Shown in pieces: positions 63,001-64,000 of a stretch of DNA of 64,000 bases. This stretch comes from CAVQEK01 sp964596645 (GTDB lineage: Bacteria; Bacteroidota; Bacteroidia; Cytophagales; Cyclobacteriaceae). Under the pieces are notes generated by a model that did not search any database, was not told the DNA's origin, and saw only the letters and a program-made list of their open reading frames with translations. Within the stretch, counting starts at the first letter, position 1, and each line of letters begins with the position of its first letter. Location: the NCBI GenBank assembly GCA_964596645.1, contig CAZQVB010000003.1, forward strand, positions 62,001-126,000, in the 5' to 3' direction. The position numbers were made by a program, and so were the translations under genes.

Positions 63001-63349
63001 TCACCACGTTGATGTTGTTGTTCACCTGGCGAAAACGGAGATTGGCCGCTTTGGAGATGTACAGCAAGAATGCTTCTACAGTCACACGCTTTCCAGAAAA
63101 GCTGATCCGCTGATCCAGGCCTTCCAGCACCTGCCTGTCGTAGCTGAACACGTAGTCGGTCTGCGATTCAATGCTTTTGAATGCCTCCTGTATAGAGACG
63201 TTTTGAAGGTTAAGCTGTATACGCGCTTCCTTCACGCTCTCCTGCGCCTCCAACTCATCGGCCAGCAAAAAGCTGAGGCAGATGGTTTGCATAATAATTC
63301 CGATAAGTGAATATTTCATCACTGATAGCAGTAAGTGTCTAAATTTCAT
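60002..63349 (-). CDS. SusC/RagA family TonB-dependent receptor with STN domain, pair 2
   Basis: 1115 residues. Signal peptide, then an STN domain (about 42-105: LNLQNVSIQEAFKSIESQTD, YVFSYDRQVLEG), carboxypeptidase-like domain (GLPGVNVIVKGSSQGTVTD), TonB box region (EEIIVIGYGAAKKSDLTGAV), plug with TAIYGSQAANGVIIIST, and barrel. The STN domain is the contact for a FecR anti-sigma protein, and such a gene lies directly upstream (63472-64000). Transcription is therefore probably induced by its own ligand. Confidence 0.96.
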   Translation of the reverse strand: MKFRHLLLSVMKYSLIGIIMQTICLSFLLADELEAQESVKEARIQLNLQNVSIQEAFKSIESQTDYVFSYDRQVLEGLDQRISFSGKRVTVEAFLLYISKAANLRFRQVNNNINVVKSKDGHQTVTIQQVSQSRQVTGTVTDEKAEGLPGVNVIVKGSSQGTVTDLSGNYSLDVPSAESVLVYSSVGYISEEVEVGNRSVIDLALNPDITALEEIIVIGYGAAKKSDLTGAVVRADLEALQEQPNVNVLQSLQGTVPGLNVGVATSAGATPSFSIRGQNSLSGTNEPLIVVDGIIYRGNLRDLNTNDIASIDVLKDASSTAIYGSQAANGVIIISTKSGKTSPTGKPTFNYSGSAGISEAAHVPEYYDREGYIGLFEKQWWRQSRQAPDYITPVPDFDPVATGLMPEEMEDAFDNGYGTDWWDLISQNGFVQTHTLSMSGNTDKSNYFISASYSNQEDIIINDKYRKVTGRVNFENEINDWLKIGVNSFATSNNLSGAEPSVNDGYNFPPLSKPYDDNGELILLPTGLLRRNPLYALEEDNYNHVLSLSGIVYAVVTIPQVEGLSYRVNYSNNYRDYRFSNFDPTAQNFAGEALKRNESNYDWTLDNIVSYKRTFNNIHGIDVTLLYGREYRTGEGTDALSTGFVNPALGYNGLDNGTVFQNSSYAWEENNVYSMARVQYNLKEKYLLTGTVRRDGFSGFGSNNKFGTFPSIAAGWVISEESFLDNANWLNFMKLRASYGTNGNRTVGRYATLARIATQPAYVFGEGGGTKIGQAITNLANDDLGWETTTGINLGLDFSILEGRIGGNIDYYNTTTSNLLYNINIPEISGFNDIASNLGEIANQGIEFTINTVNIQNANFQWNSSFNYSRNTNEIVSILGRDDDGDGVEDDIIGSGLFIGEPIGTIYGYVPDGIYQFGDDIPSGYDVGQYRIKNFDDNPAIDPTKDQTIIGYEEPAYRFSLNNEFQYKNWSLKVYLYSIQGGANGYYGNNSPHVDYLDPDQIVTYYNIPTEWDFWTPENPDAEYPSLWNKTAINIRTYRQRSFVRLQNVSLSYSFNQPFLEKIGIRNLKAFVNGNNLATWTDWNGWDPETGVGLTRARAGRPLPRTYTFGLNFSF

Positions 63350-63471
63350 AATTTTGAGTGTTTACATTTAAGATAGATGTATTCAATGCTGGCTCTCCCT
63401 ACCACTCGCCAAAATGCGTAGGGGGAGCTTTTTTTTGAGTCTGATGTCTAAGTCATATGTCCTCCTTTATT

Positions 63472-64000
63472 TTAGTTGAAGTATAGCTTTACAGTGTTTT
63501 GATTTATTTCAAAGTCGAAGCCTTCGTTGAAAGACATACTTGTAAGAACCAACTCCAGGCTTTCATTGTGATGGCGTGAGTCGTATCTCCATTGCGCAGG
63601 CGGTTGGTTTACAACTTCAATCTGCACATCGTACCAGCGCTCCAGCACCTCCATGGCCTCTTCAAAGCCTGCATCTTCAAATACCAGTATGCCATCTTTC
63701 CAACCATACTCTGCTTCCGGATCGTAGGGTGCAGGCGCGCCAAAGGATTGTGTATGGGTCATAAAATCAATAACCTGGCCCGGCACCAGCGCTATGGCCT
63801 GTTGTGCGCCAGCCGTCTTCAGCAATTGTACACTTCCCTCAGCCAGTGCCACCCGTGTGCCAGGCTGATTGGGGTAGGCGTTCACATTGAACCGTGTGCC
63901 CAGCACCCGTACGTCCAGCTGTGCAGTATGCACAATGAAAGGCCGGTCAGGATCAGGTGCCACATCAAAAAAGGCTTCCCCCCGCAGGCTCACCTGTCTG
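63472..64000 (-). CDS. FecR family anti-sigma protein, 5' end beyond window
   Basis: The frame runs off the right edge; 175 C-terminal residues are present. Seen: the FecR signature (RQVSLRGEAFFDVA, then VRVLGTRFNVNAYPN) and the C-terminal DUF4974-like domain (VFEDAGFEEAMEVLERWYDV). FecR receives the signal from the STN domain of the neighbouring SusC and controls an ECF sigma factor, whose gene is expected further right. A 122-base gap separates it from SusC and holds a GC-rich hairpin. Confidence 0.93.
   Translation of the reverse strand, partial: RQVSLRGEAFFDVAPDPDRPFIVHTAQLDVRVLGTRFNVNAYPNQPGTRVALAEGSVQLLKTAGAQQAIALVPGQVIDFMTHTQSFGAPAPYDPEAEYGWKDGILVFEDAGFEEAMEVLERWYDVQIEVVNQPPAQWRYDSRHHNESLELVLTSMSFNEGFDFEINQNTVKLYFN

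Noticed and set aside
63392..63430. GC-rich hairpin between FecR and SusC pair 2 as a terminator
   Set aside because: Its T-run lies on the plus strand while both genes run leftward; a processing or stability hairpin is possible but a terminator for this operon is not supported.
1..64000. CRISPR arrays, rRNA or tRNA genes, complete IS elements
   Set aside because: None seen on reading; no regularly spaced direct repeats, no cloverleaf with a CCA end, no intact transposase.

Overview
The window looks like the chromosome of a free-living Bacteroidota bacterium, most likely order Cytophagales. Evidence: two SusC/SusD outer-membrane uptake pairs, a FecR anti-sigma protein, several glycoside hydrolases with Sec or lipoprotein signals, AT-rich leaders without Shine-Dalgarno sequences, and a few TAnnTTTG-type -7 promoter elements. 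I see no rRNA, tRNA, CRISPR array or complete insertion sequence.

Layout. (1) 1-4800: a TetR-controlled export operon (TetR, outer-membrane barrel protein, ABC ATPase cut by the window edge), a membrane-anchored coiled-coil protein with an OmpA lipoprotein, and a secreted dienelactone hydrolase. (2) 4850-7800: a decayed accessory island with two paralogous toxin-antitoxin modules whose toxins are both broken by different lesions, dispersed 26-bp and 35-bp repeats, a cassette-like lipoprotein gene, a possible group II intron 3' end and a truncated gene. (3) 7880-15570: core metabolism, with the leftward operon etfB-etfA-bifunctional nuclease-nucleoside transporter-UPF0316, a TPR protein, a class I HMG-CoA reductase and a DUF445 membrane protein. 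(4) 15857-20234: a two-gene operon of two fusion proteins, phosphofructokinase-like + GH130 glycoside phosphorylase, then GT4-like glycosyltransferase + six-hairpin glycosidase-like domain. (5) 20367-26828: GH78 rhamnosidase, MsrB, a CoA-transferase and L-2-hydroxyglutarate oxidase, with a branched hairpin element between the two convergent genes msrB and the CoA-transferase. (6) 26989-29993: a cysteine operon, cysM-JAMM protease-sulfur-carrier-MoeZ, preceded by a 20-codon leader peptide with six Cys codons and mutually exclusive antiterminator and terminator hairpins. (7) 30156-46710: a small barrel protein, an SbtA/SbtB bicarbonate transporter pair, lipoproteins, an S41 protease, PrmA, a 1669-residue secreted protein of unknown function, and a metal-efflux operon in which the RND pump is fused to its outer-membrane factor. 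(8) 46909-64000: GH95-like enzyme, TonB-C/MORN-like protein, HigBA module, two SusCD pairs with decayed tyrosine-recombinase tails beside them, and the C-terminal part of a FecR protein.

The two most interesting systems are the cysteine operon and the glycan operon. In the first, cysteine supply appears to be sensed by ribosome stalling on a Cys-rich leader that controls a protein-thiocarboxylate cysteine pathway of the kind known from mycobacteria. Its carrier protein ends in a seven-residue tail after Gly-Gly that must be removed, probably by the JAMM protease in the same operon. In the second, a hexose-phosphate enzyme with an altered nucleotide site is joined to a mannoside-phosphorylase-like domain and translationally linked to a glycosyltransferase/glycosidase fusion. 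That arrangement fits synthesis and remobilisation of an internal mannose-containing glycan.
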